From: Amycolatopsis lurida
Lineage (GTDB): Bacteria > Actinomycetota > Actinomycetes > Mycobacteriales > Pseudonocardiaceae
Reading direction: 5' to 3'
Assembly: GCF_900105055.1 (NCBI RefSeq)
Contig: NZ_FNTA01000004.1
Span: 3,441,501-3,505,500, forward strand
DNA: 64,000 bases
The notes beneath the pieces are model-generated. The model worked only from the letters and a program-made list of their open reading frames with translations. It was not told the origin of the DNA and did not search any database. Position numbers and translations under genes: made by a program. Of this stretch, positions 52,552-61,414 are shown piece by piece (positions within the stretch are counted from its first letter, which is position 1; each line of letters starts with the position of its first letter).

Positions 52552-52764
52552 ATGACCGCGACCATGGGCGGCAGGTTGCTCACCCCCGGCGAAGTGGCGG
52601 CTCTGTTCCGGGTCGACCCCAAGACCGTGACCCGCTGGGCGACCGCGGGCCGGATCGGCTCGATCCGCACTCCCGGCGGGCACCGCCGGTTCCGCGAGGC
52701 CGAAGTGAACGAACTCCTCGCCGAGCTCACCACCGACGCCAGCGAGCCCGCTCGCAAGGTCTGA
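52552..52764 (+). CDS. bldC: BldC developmental regulator
   Basis: A 70-aa MerR-like winged-helix protein, nearly all DNA-binding domain: LLTPGEVAALFRVDPKTVTRWATAGRIGSIRTPGGHRRFREAEV. In Streptomyces BldC delays development by cooperative binding to direct repeats. The gene stands alone with a strong ribosome site (AAGGAGG) and is followed by a terminator hairpin. Confidence 0.93.
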   Translation: MTATMGGRLLTPGEVAALFRVDPKTVTRWATAGRIGSIRTPGGHRRFREAEVNELLAELTTDASEPARKV

Positions 52765-52792
52765 GCAGGCGTTTCCCGCAAAAAGGACTCCA

Positions 52793-52824
52793 GTGACGAA
52801 GGGCTCGTAACCGCCCTTCGTCAC
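52793..52824. terminator. 12-bp stem terminator after bldC
   Basis: GTGACGAAGGGC (52793-52804) and GCCCTTCGTCAC (52813-52824) with an 8-nt loop, 28 bp after the bldC stop. Confidence 0.75.
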
Positions 52825-52912
52825 ATTGGGGTATCCATGAGTCCCCCCGCGCGCGGCAAAGGGGCTAGCCTCGTGGGACTGAGGAACGTCCTCCACGCGG
52901 AAGGGACCGAGC

Positions 52913-53095
52913 ATGATCTATCTGCTCGCGGCCATCGGAGCGCTCACCGTCGCCGTGGTGTTGTGGCGCGCGTTCGGGATCGAGCGCGTCGGGGTGCCCT
53001 CGTCGCGACCGACGCTGGCCCCGGACGACGACCCCGACTTCCTGCGCAAGCTCGGTGAGCAGCAGCGCAAAGGTAAAGACGAGGACAAAGAGTAA
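52913..53095 (+). CDS. Small membrane protein, 60 aa
   Basis: A single N-terminal membrane helix (MIYLLAAIGALTVAVVLWRAFG) followed by a short hydrophilic tail with DDDPDFLRKLGEQQRKGKDEDKE. The frame is well coded and the ATG follows GGAAGGGACCGAGC. It lies after bldC and ends 9 bp from the convergent ATPase gene. Probably a conserved actinobacterial single-pass protein. Function unknown. Confidence 0.65.
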   Translation: MIYLLAAIGALTVAVVLWRAFGIERVGVPSSRPTLAPDDDPDFLRKLGEQQRKGKDEDKE

Positions 53096-53104
53096 AGAGC
53101 GGGA

Positions 53105-54439
53105 CTAGGCCTGGATCGGCTGGTACGGCTGGCCACCGAACCCGTCGGCGACGGTGGCGGCCAGTTCCAGCAACGCCAGCCGGGTGTCCGCGTCGAGCCG
53201 GTCCAGCTCGATCTCGGCGCCCTCTTCCAGATGCGGGTCGAACGGGATCCGGCACACCGAACGGACACGCGCGCCGAAGTGCGCGGAGAGCTTGTCCAGA
53301 TCGACGGAGCCACCCTTCGGCCGCACCGAGTTGATCACCGCGACGGACCGTTTGACCAGGTCGCCGTAGCCGTGCGCCTCCAGCCAGTCGAGTGTGGCCG
53401 ACGCACTGCGCGCCCCGTCGACGGAACCTGAAGACACCACCACCAGCGCGTCCGCGACATCCAGGACGCCCTTCATCGCCGAGTGCATCAAACCGGTCCC
53501 GCAGTCGGTGAGCACGATGTTGTAGAAGTGCTCCAGCAGGTTGACCGTGCGCCGGTAGTCGTCCTCGGAGAAGGCTTCCGAAACCGCCGGGTCCTGCTCG
53601 CTGGCGAGGATCTCCAGCCGGCTCCCACCCTGCGAGGTGTAGGACCGGACGTCGCTGTACCTGGTGATCTTGTCCGCGTCCCGCAGCAGGTGCCGGACGG
53701 TCGCGGTGGTCTCGATCGGGATCTTCTGCGACAGCGTCCCGCGGTCCGGGTTCGCGTCGACGGCCACGACGCGGTCACCGCGCAGCGACGCGAACGTCGA
53801 GCCCAGCGTGGTCGTCGTGGTGGTCTTGCCGACGCCGCCCTTGAGGCTCAGCATCGCGATCTTGTAGCACCCGCGCAGCGGCTGGTTGATCTGCGCGATC
53901 AGTTCGCGCTTGCGCGTGTCCTTGGGGCTCTCACCCGGATTGACGAGCTTGCCGGTGCCCACGTAAAGCGCCTTGCGCCAGCCCGACTGCGGCTTGCGCT
54001 TCTGCGGCTTCACCAGGCTCGCGGTGGCGAGTTCGTCCGGCAGGGCGCGCCTGCCGTGCGGCTGCGGCAGCCCCGGGACCGCCTGCTGCGGCTGCGCGTA
54101 CTGCTGCTGGGGCGGGTACTGGGCGGCCTGCTGCGGCGGCGCCTGCTGGGGCTGCTGAGGGTGCAGCGGGGGCAGGTTCTGGTCGTAGGGCTGCTGATAC
54201 TGCCCTTGCGACGGCTGCGGCAGCGGCGGCTGCGGCTGGGGAGCGGGCTGCTGCTGCGGGTACTGGGCCTGCTGCGGCGGATACTGCGGCTGCACGACCT
54301 GGGTCGGCTCTGCCTCGAAACCGCCCGCGGTCGGATGCGGCGCCGAATCCGTCCGGTCCTCGGAGAACAACTCCGAGGGCTGGACGCTCTCGGTCGGTTC
54401 GGGGTGGCCAGGAGCCGATTCTTCGCTGGGTCCGGTCAC
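53105..54439 (-). CDS. MinD/ParA-like ATPase with Gln/Pro-rich N-terminus
   Basis: A 444-aa protein. The first 135 residues are low-complexity and rich in Gln and Pro (QQAQYPQQQPAP-type runs). The ATPase domain begins at about 195 with the deviant Walker A SLKGGVGKTTTTTTLG and continues through VVAVDANPDRGTLSQKI and IVLTDCGTGLMHSAM. It resembles mycobacterial Rv0530 and ESX-associated EspI-type ATPases, which share a disordered N-terminus. Rv0530 also follows the cytochrome c maturation genes, as here. The role could be protein positioning or regulation of secretion; neither is shown. Confidence 0.8.
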   Translation of the reverse strand: MTGPSEESAPGHPEPTESVQPSELFSEDRTDSAPHPTAGGFEAEPTQVVQPQYPPQQAQYPQQQPAPQPQPPLPQPSQGQYQQPYDQNLPPLHPQQPQQAPPQQAAQYPPQQQYAQPQQAVPGLPQPHGRRALPDELATASLVKPQKRKPQSGWRKALYVGTGKLVNPGESPKDTRKRELIAQINQPLRGCYKIAMLSLKGGVGKTTTTTTLGSTFASLRGDRVVAVDANPDRGTLSQKIPIETTATVRHLLRDADKITRYSDVRSYTSQGGSRLEILASEQDPAVSEAFSEDDYRRTVNLLEHFYNIVLTDCGTGLMHSAMKGVLDVADALVVVSSGSVDGARSASATLDWLEAHGYGDLVKRSVAVINSVRPKGGSVDLDKLSAHFGARVRSVCRIPFDPHLEEGAEIELDRLDADTRLALLELAATVADGFGGQPYQPIQA

Positions 54440-54517
54440 CGCTGAATTCCTCCTCCGCGCACGTCTACCCCCATACCTCAGTATTGACGGTAGTCGTCGC
54501 GCGCGCAGAGGCGGCGG

Positions 54518-55486
54518 TCAGCCCCCGGCGTAGGAGTGCAGACCCGACGTCACCAGGTTCACGAAGAACATGTTGAAGATCGTCGCGGAGAACCCGACGA
54601 TGTTGATGATCGCGGCCCGCTTCCCGCGCCAGCCCGCGGTGGCACGGGAGTGGAGATACGCCGCGTAGACGACCCACGCCACGAAGGCGACGGTCTCCTT
54701 GGGGTCCCAGCCCCAGAACCGGCCCCACGCCGCCTCGGCCCACACCGCGCCGCAGAGCACGCCGAAGGTGAAGATCGGGAAGGCGAAGATGGTGGTGCGG
54801 TAGGCGATGCGGTCGAGCACGTCCGCCGCGGGCAGCTTCGGGCCGAACTTGGCGAACTTCGCCGGGTTGTCGTCGTGGGCGGCGCGGAAAAGGTAAAGGA
54901 CGCTCGCGACACCCGGCACCAGGAAGACACCGGAGCCGATGATCGCCGCGGAAACGTGGATGATCAGCCAGTACGACTGGAGCGCGGGCTGCACCGGCGC
55001 GGCCGTCGTGTACAGCATCGTGCCGTTGACGAACATCAGGATCACGACCGGCAGCAGCAGGAAGCCGGTGAGATGGCGGACCGGGAACTTCCGCATGATG
55101 ACGAGCCAGGTCACGACGGCGATGAAGGTCGTGGCCATGCCGTATTCGTAGAGGTTCCCCCATGGCGCGCGGTGCACGGCGAGCCCGCGCAGCACGATCG
55201 CGGCCAGGTGCAGCAGCGCGGCCAGCACCAGCAGCGCGGCGCCCATGCGGCCGATGCGCTCGGGGCGGCCGACCTCGCGCGGGGGCTCGACGGGCGTCCC
55301 GTAAGCCGGTGGGCCACCCGCGCCGACCAGTTCGCGCGCCTTCTGCTTGCTGCGCTCGGCCGCCAGACGGCCCTTCGCACCGAAACCCTGCTCGATGAGG
55401 GCGAACATCAGCGCGAGGACGTAGATCGCCGCCGCGGTGGTGTAGGAGTAGTCGCTGTACTGGGACAGCGTCTCGTTGATCGGCAT
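54518..55486 (-). CDS. ccsB: Cytochrome c biogenesis protein CcsB/CcsA-type (ResC)
   Basis: A 322-aa polytopic membrane protein of System II cytochrome c maturation that works with ResB to carry haem across the membrane and attach it to apocytochromes. The tryptophan-rich haem-binding motif WGRFWGWDPKETVAFVAW is near 235-255, and conserved histidines flank it. The ATG at 55486 is 5 bp after the resB stop. It is last in the hemL-resA-ccdA-resB-ccsB series. Confidence 0.9.
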   Translation of the reverse strand: MPINETLSQYSDYSYTTAAAIYVLALMFALIEQGFGAKGRLAAERSKQKARELVGAGGPPAYGTPVEPPREVGRPERIGRMGAALLVLAALLHLAAIVLRGLAVHRAPWGNLYEYGMATTFIAVVTWLVIMRKFPVRHLTGFLLLPVVILMFVNGTMLYTTAAPVQPALQSYWLIIHVSAAIIGSGVFLVPGVASVLYLFRAAHDDNPAKFAKFGPKLPAADVLDRIAYRTTIFAFPIFTFGVLCGAVWAEAAWGRFWGWDPKETVAFVAWVVYAAYLHSRATAGWRGKRAAIINIVGFSATIFNMFFVNLVTSGLHSYAGG

Positions 55487-55491
55487 GACCT

Positions 55492-57069
55492 CTAGTTGCC
55501 TCTCTGCCCCTGGACCAGCTTGTCGCTGATCCGCTGGAACTCTTCGCCATAGCCCGCCTGATCGGTGCGCGCCAGCCCGGCGACCTCGATCACGGTACCC
55601 GCCTCACCTTCACGCGCCGGGGTCACCCGCACCCACACCCGGCGCCGTTTGACCAGCAGCGATCCCGCCAGCCCGATCAGCATCGCGACCGCGCAGACCA
55701 GCACCCAGCCCTGCACCGGATCGTGCGAGACCTGGATGGCGACCCATTCCTGGACGCCGTCGAAGCGGACCTTCGTGCCGTCGTCCAGCACGGTCTCCTG
55801 ACCCTGGTCCAGGTTCTGCCGCGTGAGCTTCTTGAGCCTGCCGTCCGCGACGAGCGACTGGTCGATCTGGAAGATCGACTGCCCGCGGCCGGCGTCGAGG
55901 CCGAGGTCGCCGCGGTAGATGTCGACGGCCACGGCAGGCTTGTTCGCCTCAGGCCGCGACGACGTGAGCACGTTGCCGTGCATGAACGCGGTCGGCGCGA
56001 GCAGTCCGGTGATCGCGAGCTGGCGGGTGCGGCGTTCGATCGGGTCGGTGATCCCCGGCTGGTCGATCTTCGTCGCGCCTTCGGAGAGCTTCGTCGGCTC
56101 GTCGGCGGGACGCCACGGAGTGATGTTGGTCCGCACGGTGCCGTCGGGGAAGGTCACCGTGAACTTCGGGGAGTAGCCGAAATTCAGCAGGTAGACGCGG
56201 TCTCCCGCGGTGCGCAGCGGCGAGTTGACCTCGAGGCCGTACGGCTTCCACGCGCCGGTCTGCAGGTCTTCACCGGACTGGTACTCCATGTTGGAGTGGT
56301 AGTAGTTCGCCTGCCCGTTCTCGGTGTAGCGCGCCTCGAAGTCCTTGAGGCGGATGCAGAACGCGTTGAGGTCGGTGCCGTCGACGCGCAGCCCGGCGTT
56401 GAAGGTGTCGTAGCCGAGGATCCCGGAGTTGCACCACGGGCTGCCGTCGGCCTGGACGATGACCTGGCCTTCGTAGCCGAACAGCTTGCCCAGCGCGAAG
56501 AAGATGATCAGGCCGAGCATGCCGAAGTGGAAGACGAGGTTGCCGGTCTCGCGGAGGTACCCGCGTTCGGCGGAGATGCTCCGGCTTCCGTCGGCCTCTT
56601 CGCGTTCGACACGGCGCCAGCCCTTGAGCAGCGTGTGCGTGTCCTTCAGGACCGTCTCGGGAGCCCGGTCGGTCGTGGTCGACACGTGATGCGGCATCCG
56701 CGACAGCTTGCGCGGCGTGAGCACCGGCTTCGCGCGCATCGCCTTCGCGTACTCGAAGCTGCGCGGCGCGAGACAGCCGATGAGCGACACCATCAGCAGG
56801 ATGTAGATCGCCGAGAACCAGACGCTGCCGTAGACCTCGAAGAACTGCAGGCGGTCGAGCAGTTCGCCCCACCAGCCGTGCGCGGCGATGTACTCGTCGG
56901 TCTTGGCGACGTTGAGGTTCCGCTGCGGCAGCAGCGCGCCGGGCATCGCGGCGAGCGCGAGCAGGAACAGCAGCACCAGCGCGGTGCGCATCGACGTCAA
57001 GCCGCGCCAGGTGTTGCGCAGGAAGGCGAAGACGCGCTTGAGCGGCGTCGGGCGATATTGAGTGGTCAC
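55492..57069 (-). CDS. resB: Cytochrome c biogenesis protein ResB
   Basis: ResB, 525 aa, has four membrane helices (three near the N-terminus, one at about 460-480) around a large external domain, and forms the haem-ligation complex with CcsB. GLTSMRTALVLLFLLALAAMPGALLPQR and RGYLRETGNLVFHFGMLGLIIFFALG are typical. The GTG at 57069 overlaps the ccdA stop (GTGA). Confidence 0.9.
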   Translation of the reverse strand: MTTQYRPTPLKRVFAFLRNTWRGLTSMRTALVLLFLLALAAMPGALLPQRNLNVAKTDEYIAAHGWWGELLDRLQFFEVYGSVWFSAIYILLMVSLIGCLAPRSFEYAKAMRAKPVLTPRKLSRMPHHVSTTTDRAPETVLKDTHTLLKGWRRVEREEADGSRSISAERGYLRETGNLVFHFGMLGLIIFFALGKLFGYEGQVIVQADGSPWCNSGILGYDTFNAGLRVDGTDLNAFCIRLKDFEARYTENGQANYYHSNMEYQSGEDLQTGAWKPYGLEVNSPLRTAGDRVYLLNFGYSPKFTVTFPDGTVRTNITPWRPADEPTKLSEGATKIDQPGITDPIERRTRQLAITGLLAPTAFMHGNVLTSSRPEANKPAVAVDIYRGDLGLDAGRGQSIFQIDQSLVADGRLKKLTRQNLDQGQETVLDDGTKVRFDGVQEWVAIQVSHDPVQGWVLVCAVAMLIGLAGSLLVKRRRVWVRVTPAREGEAGTVIEVAGLARTDQAGYGEEFQRISDKLVQGQRGN

Positions 57070-57839
57070 AAGGGCAGCCTGATGTCGTTCACGAGGGTGT
57101 TCCGGATCCAGCCGGTCAGGTCGCCCCACAGTCCGGTCACCAGCAGGACGCCGACGACCAGCAGCAGGACACCGCCGAAGACCTGCACCTGACGGCCGTG
57201 GCGGCGCAGCCAGTCGGTGGCGCGGACGGCCCAGCGGGCGCCGAACGCGATGATGAGGAACGGCAGACCGAGGCCGAGGCAGTAGACCAGGATCAGCACG
57301 TACCCGCGCGCCGCCGCCCCGCCGGTGGCGCTGGCCATCGACATGACCGCGGACAGCGTCGGGCCGATGCACGGCGTCCAGCCGAGCCCGAAGACCGCGC
57401 CGAGCACGGGCGCGCCCCAGAGTCCGCCGCGCGGCACGTGGTGCGACCGGAACTCGCGCTGCAGGCCCGGGATCCAGCCGAGGAAGACCAGCGCCATCGC
57501 GATGGTCAGCACGCCACCGAGGCGCTGGAGGAGATCCATGTTGAGCTGGACGACGTCGGCGATCCACACCAGCGTTCCCAGCGTCACCACGAAGACGACG
57601 GTGAACCCGAGCACGAACAGCGCCGCCGCGCCGACGACGGCGTAGCGGCCCTTCTTGCGCCCCTCGTCGGGGCTGACCGCGGGGGCGTCCGCACCGACCA
57701 GCGCCGCCAGGTACGCGAGGTACCCGGGCACCAGCGGCACGACGCACGGCGACGCGAAGGAGATCGTCCCGGCCAGCAGCGCCACGCCCGCCGCGAGCAG
57801 CAGCGGCCCTGAGAGCGCCAGCTCGGTAACACCGTTCAC
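57066..57839 (-). CDS. ccdA: Cytochrome c biogenesis thiol transporter CcdA
   Basis: CcdA, 257 aa, passes reducing equivalents from cytosolic thioredoxin to ResA. It has six membrane helices with the paired cysteines in SFASPCVVPLVPGYL and GLGWTPCIGPTLSAV. The GTG at 57839 gives the normal start. There is no Shine-Dalgarno, and a TACGCT hexamer ends 7 nt before it, suggesting a leaderless message. Confidence 0.9.
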   Translation of the reverse strand: MNGVTELALSGPLLLAAGVALLAGTISFASPCVVPLVPGYLAYLAALVGADAPAVSPDEGRKKGRYAVVGAAALFVLGFTVVFVVTLGTLVWIADVVQLNMDLLQRLGGVLTIAMALVFLGWIPGLQREFRSHHVPRGGLWGAPVLGAVFGLGWTPCIGPTLSAVMSMASATGGAAARGYVLILVYCLGLGLPFLIIAFGARWAVRATDWLRRHGRQVQVFGGVLLLVVGVLLVTGLWGDLTGWIRNTLVNDIRLPL

Positions 57840-57949
57840 GCAAAGGAGCGTAGGCAGTGTGTTCCAGGTGAAAACGCCGGGGCTGGCCCAACGGGACCTA
57901 CGTCGCACCCGGTCAGGACCTTGGTCCCGTTTCCGGACGCACCGACCGT

Positions 57950-57971
57950 CGCACTTCGTCGACGAAGTGCG
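57950..57971. terminator. 22-bp perfect palindrome after the rhomboid gene
   Basis: The self-complementary sequence centred on GTCGAC with arms starting CGCACTTCGTC. It begins 1 bp after the rhomboid stop on the minus strand. A near-copy sits at 58746-58767 after the resA stop, so the element is a repeated gene-end hairpin. Confidence 0.6.
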
Positions 57972-57972
57972 G

Positions 57973-58662
57973 TCAGTCCTGCTTGGGCGACGGCCGGAAC
58001 GGGTCGGTCAGCAAGGGCATTGCCAGGATCGCGGGGTCCACCGGCTTCGGCTTGGGACGCCGGTCGCGGAAGACCCATCCGCCGATCAAGCCGCCGATGA
58101 ACCCGAAAAGGTGTGCCTGCCAGCTGATCATCGCGTCCTGCGGGAACAGGCCAGGGATGTACTGATAGGCGAAGCACAACGCCATGACCAGGCCGATCAT
58201 GATGTCGATCTTGTGCCGGTCGAAGAACCCACGGACCATCACATAGCCGAAGTAACCGAACACCAGCCCGCTCGCGCCGACACTGATCGAGTCGCCCGGC
58301 TCCAGAAACCAGCCTCCGAGTCCGCTCACCACCGCGATCAGCACCGTCACGCCGAGGAACTTCTTCACCCCACGGTAGGCGGCGAGGAAGCCGAAGATGA
58401 ACAAAGGTCCTGAGTTGCCCGCGATATGAGCCCAGTCGCTGTGCAAGAGCGGGGAGGTGAACACAGTGGGCAACGAGCTGATCTCCCGCGCCCGTGACCC
58501 GTACTCGAGTGTGAGGTCGAAGCCGCTGAGTGCGTTGTACAGGTGGATGAGCCAGATGACCACGAGTACACCGGCCATCATCCCGAAGGCCTTCTTGGCC
58601 TCGGCGATCATGGCCTCCGCGTCACGAGCACCAGGTCTGTCGACGTCACCGACGTTGTTCAT
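57973..58662 (-). CDS. Rhomboid-family intramembrane protease
   Basis: A 229-aa rhomboid-like protein with about six membrane helices. The catalytic serine motif is SVGASGLVFGYFGY (GxSx), the catalytic histidine is in WQAHLFGFIGGLIGGW, and the HxxxN-type oxyanion region is in DWAHIAGNSGPLFIFG. It likely cleaves transmembrane substrates, none identifiable here. It separates resA from ccdA, which in mycobacteria are adjacent, so it may be an insertion into the cytochrome maturation block. It is flanked by two copies of one palindrome. Confidence 0.85.
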   Translation of the reverse strand: MNNVGDVDRPGARDAEAMIAEAKKAFGMMAGVLVVIWLIHLYNALSGFDLTLEYGSRAREISSLPTVFTSPLLHSDWAHIAGNSGPLFIFGFLAAYRGVKKFLGVTVLIAVVSGLGGWFLEPGDSISVGASGLVFGYFGYVMVRGFFDRHKIDIMIGLVMALCFAYQYIPGLFPQDAMISWQAHLFGFIGGLIGGWVFRDRRPKPKPVDPAILAMPLLTDPFRPSPKQD

Positions 58663-58745
58663 TTTTCATCCCCAGTTCGAAGCCGCTCGACGAGAACCGC
58701 GAGCGGTCAGTGCGGGGAGGATAACCGCCGACCCCGACAACCCGT

Positions 58746-58767
58746 CGTACTTCGTCGACGAAGTGCG
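58746..58767. terminator. Second copy of the CGNACTTCGTCGACGAAGTGCG palindrome
   Basis: Identical to the element at 57950-57971 except for a T in the left arm, which would pair with G in RNA. It lies 14 bp after the resA stop on the minus strand, fitting a terminator role. Confidence 0.6.
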
Positions 58768-58780
58768 GGTGCCAGGCAGG

Positions 58781-59362
58781 TCAGGCGGGTTCGGCGGCCA
58801 GGCGTTCGACGACGGGCAGCAGGTCCGAAGCCAGCAGTTCCCGCAGGAACACCGCCGCGACGCGGTGCTGTTTGTCCAGCACGATCGTCGACGGGATGAT
58901 GTTGCGCGGGTAGCCCGAAAGCTGCAGCAGCGTCCGCCCCGACGGGTCGTAGATCGACGGGTACGTCAGCTTCCGGTCCCGCATGAAGTCCTGCGGCGGC
59001 TTCCGGTCGTTGTCGCGCAGATCGATGCCGATCACCTCGACGCCGGACGCCTTGGTCCGGTCGTAGACCTTCTGCATCTCCGGCGCCTCGACGCGGCACG
59101 GCCCGCACCACTGGCCCCACAGGTTCAGCACGATGACCTTGCCGGGGAAATCCGCGATCGAAAGCTGCTTGCCCTCGTTCATCAGGTCGTCGCCGGACAG
59201 CGTCGGCGACGGCTGGCGGTCCGCGACGTCGTAGGTGATGTCGACCTTCCCGCCCGGCGAAACGAAGTTGAACGAACCGCCGGTGACGACGGCGTCCTTG
59301 CCGGTGGTGCAGCCGGTGACGACGAGCGCCAGCCCGACGACGGCCGCCACGAGTCGCTTCAT
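58781..59362 (-). CDS. resA: Thiol-disulfide oxidoreductase ResA-type lipoprotein
   Basis: A 193-aa extracytoplasmic thioredoxin-like lipoprotein that reduces apocytochrome c thiols before haem attachment. The lipobox is VVTGC (Cys 18) and the active site NLWGQWCGPCRVEAPEM has WCGPC near residue 90. The ATG at 59362 overlaps the stop of the phosphatase gene (ATGA). The frame is open further upstream only within that gene. Confidence 0.9.
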   Translation of the reverse strand: MKRLVAAVVGLALVVTGCTTGKDAVVTGGSFNFVSPGGKVDITYDVADRQPSPTLSGDDLMNEGKQLSIADFPGKVIVLNLWGQWCGPCRVEAPEMQKVYDRTKASGVEVIGIDLRDNDRKPPQDFMRDRKLTYPSIYDPSGRTLLQLSGYPRNIIPSTIVLDKQHRVAAVFLRELLASDLLPVVERLAAEPA

Positions 59363-59991
59363 GCGCCGGTCACCTTCGGATCGGTCGTGCCGGCGGGCTC
59401 GCTGTAGACGATCCGCACCAGTTCTTCGCCCTCGAAGATCAGGCTGGTCAGCGACGCGAGCGAGCACTGCCGGTTGCGCGGGTCGTGCCAGAGCCGCTTC
59501 GCCTCCAGGAACCGCCGCACGGTCCAGATCGGCAGCTGGTGCGAGACGCACAGCGCCTCGTGCCCCTCGGCCGCCCGCCGCGCACGGTGGATCGCGCCGA
59601 GCATGCGGTGCGCGATCTCGACGTACGGCTCGCCCCACGACGGCCGGAACGGGTTGACCAGCTTCGGCCAGTGCTTCGGCTGGCGAAGGGCGCCATCGCC
59701 GACGGCGACCCGCTCGCCTTCGAACTGGTTGTCCGCCTCGATGAGCCGTTCGTCGGTGTCGACGTCGAGCCGGTGCGCGGCGGCGATCGGCGCCGCGGTC
59801 TCCTGCGCGCGCTGAAGCGGCGAAGCGACGACGTAGGTGATGTCGTGCGTCGCGACGGCTTCGGCGACCGTCAGCGCCTGGCGCTGTCCGCGGTCGGAGA
59901 GCTTGAAGCCGGGAAGGCGGCCGTACAGGATTCCGTCCGGGTTGTGCACCTCGCCGTGGCGGAGCAGGTGCACGATCGTCGTCTCGCTCAC
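59359..59991 (-). CDS. Histidine phosphatase (phosphoglycerate mutase-like)
   Basis: A 210-aa histidine-phosphatase superfamily member. LLRHGEVHNPDGILYGRLPGFKLSDRGQRQA carries the RHG catalytic motif, and SHQLPIWTVRRF includes the second histidine. The equivalent mycobacterial gene (recalled as Rv0525) also lies between hemL and resA. The GTG at 59991 overlaps the hemL stop (GTGA). Its substrate is unknown. Confidence 0.82.
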   Translation of the reverse strand: MSETTIVHLLRHGEVHNPDGILYGRLPGFKLSDRGQRQALTVAEAVATHDITYVVASPLQRAQETAAPIAAAHRLDVDTDERLIEADNQFEGERVAVGDGALRQPKHWPKLVNPFRPSWGEPYVEIAHRMLGAIHRARRAAEGHEALCVSHQLPIWTVRRFLEAKRLWHDPRNRQCSLASLTSLIFEGEELVRIVYSEPAGTTDPKVTGA

Positions 59992-61292
59992 GCCTGGACC
60001 GCCTCGGCGGCGGCGCGGGCGGCGACGCGCAACGCGGACTCGATGATCTCGAACTCGGCGTCGCCCATGGCCGCGTTGACGAACCACGCCTCGTACGCGC
60101 TCGGCGGCGCGTAAACGCCGTTGTCCAGCAGCGCGTGGAAGAACGCCGGGAACCGCCAGGTCTCCGAGGCCTGCGCGCCCGGGTAGTTCGTCACCGGGTT
60201 CTCGCTGAAGAACACGCTGACCAGGTTGCCCGCGTACTGCACGGTGTGCGTGACCCCCGCCTCGGTGAGCGACCGGTCGAACAGGTCGCCGAGCCGCTTC
60301 GCGTTGGCGTCGAGGGCCGCGTACACGGCGTCGTCGGCCGCGCGCAGCGTCGCGAGCCCGGCGGCGACGGCGACGGGGTTCCCCGACAGCGTCCCCGCCT
60401 GGTACACCGGCCCGCCCGGGGCCAGCTTCGCCATCACGTCGGCGCGGCCGCCGAAGGCCGCGGCGGGCAGCCCACCCGACATCACCTTGCCGAACGTGTA
60501 CAGGTCACCGGCGACGCCTTCGAGGCCGAACCAGCCCGCCTTCGAGACACGGAACCCGGTCATCACCTCGTCCATGATCAGCAGCGCTCCGTGCTCGCGC
60601 GCGATCTCCTTGAGGCCGGCGTTGAACCCGTCGGCCGGGGCGACGGCGCCCATGTTGCCGGCGGCGGCTTCGGTGATGATCGCGGCGATCGCGTCCGGGT
60701 TGTCCGCAAAGGACTTCCGGACCGCGTCGAGATCGTTGTAGGGCAAGACGATCGTGTCGGCCGCCTGCGCGCCGGTGACACCGGGCGACGTCGGAAGGCC
60801 GAGGGTCGCGACGCCGGAACCCGCTTCGGCGAGCAACGCGTCGACGTGACCGTGGTAGCAGCCCGCGAACTTGATGATCTTCGCCCGGCCGGTGAACCCC
60901 CTGGCCAGCCGGATCGCGCTCATCGTCGCCTCGGTGCCCGAGTTGACCAGGCGCACCTGCTCCACCGGCTCGACGCGGCCGATGATCTCTTCGGCGAGTT
61001 CGACCTCGCCGCGCGTCGGGGTGCCGAACGACAGGCCGTCGACAGCGGCTTCGCGTGCGGCCGAAACGACGTCCGGATGCGCGTGCCCGAGGATCATCGG
61101 GCCCCACGAGGAGACCAGATCGACGTAGCGGTTGCCGTCGGCGTCCCAGAGGTACGGCCCCTCACCGCGCACCATGAACCGCGGGGTGCCGCCGACGGAG
61201 TTGAAGGCCCGCACCGGGGAGTTCACCCCGCCCGGGACCACGGCCTTCGCTCGTTCGAACCACGCCTTGGACTGATCGACTCCGGTAGTCAC
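59988..61292 (-). CDS. hemL: Glutamate-1-semialdehyde 2,1-aminomutase
   Basis: HemL, 434 aa, is the PLP enzyme that converts glutamate-1-semialdehyde to 5-aminolevulinate, the C5-route tetrapyrrole precursor. VPGGVNSPVRAFNSVGGTPRFM, LVNSGTEATMSAIRLARG, LLIMDEVMTGFRV and the PLP lysine in TFGKVMSGGLPAAAFGG are all present. The GTG start is at 61292. As first gene of the resA/ccsB series it links haem supply with cytochrome c assembly. Confidence 0.95.
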   Translation of the reverse strand: MTTGVDQSKAWFERAKAVVPGGVNSPVRAFNSVGGTPRFMVRGEGPYLWDADGNRYVDLVSSWGPMILGHAHPDVVSAAREAAVDGLSFGTPTRGEVELAEEIIGRVEPVEQVRLVNSGTEATMSAIRLARGFTGRAKIIKFAGCYHGHVDALLAEAGSGVATLGLPTSPGVTGAQAADTIVLPYNDLDAVRKSFADNPDAIAAIITEAAAGNMGAVAPADGFNAGLKEIAREHGALLIMDEVMTGFRVSKAGWFGLEGVAGDLYTFGKVMSGGLPAAAFGGRADVMAKLAPGGPVYQAGTLSGNPVAVAAGLATLRAADDAVYAALDANAKRLGDLFDRSLTEAGVTHTVQYAGNLVSVFFSENPVTNYPGAQASETWRFPAFFHALLDNGVYAPPSAYEAWFVNAAMGDAEFEIIESALRVAARAAAEAVQA

Positions 61293-61414
61293 GTCCCCAG
61301 TCTCGCAAATCACGGAGGACACCCGTCGCCGAGTCCTCGCGGTTCCGGGCCCGGCGTGACCAGGCCCACTAGGGTGGGAGCACTCGGCGTCGAAACCCTC
61401 GCGGAGGAATCCAC
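61293..61414. promoter_or_regulatory. Divergent promoter region hemL/tspO
   Basis: 122 bp between divergent genes. On the plus strand, TAGGGT (near 61371) is a plausible -10 and GGAGGA before the tspO GTG is a strong ribosome site. Nothing else stands out. Confidence 0.4.

Noticed and set aside
55492..57891. A fused ccdA-resB polypeptide
   Set aside because: The long frame upstream of 57069 runs out of frame with ccdA, which is fully encoded in another frame; the GTGA junction shows two genes.
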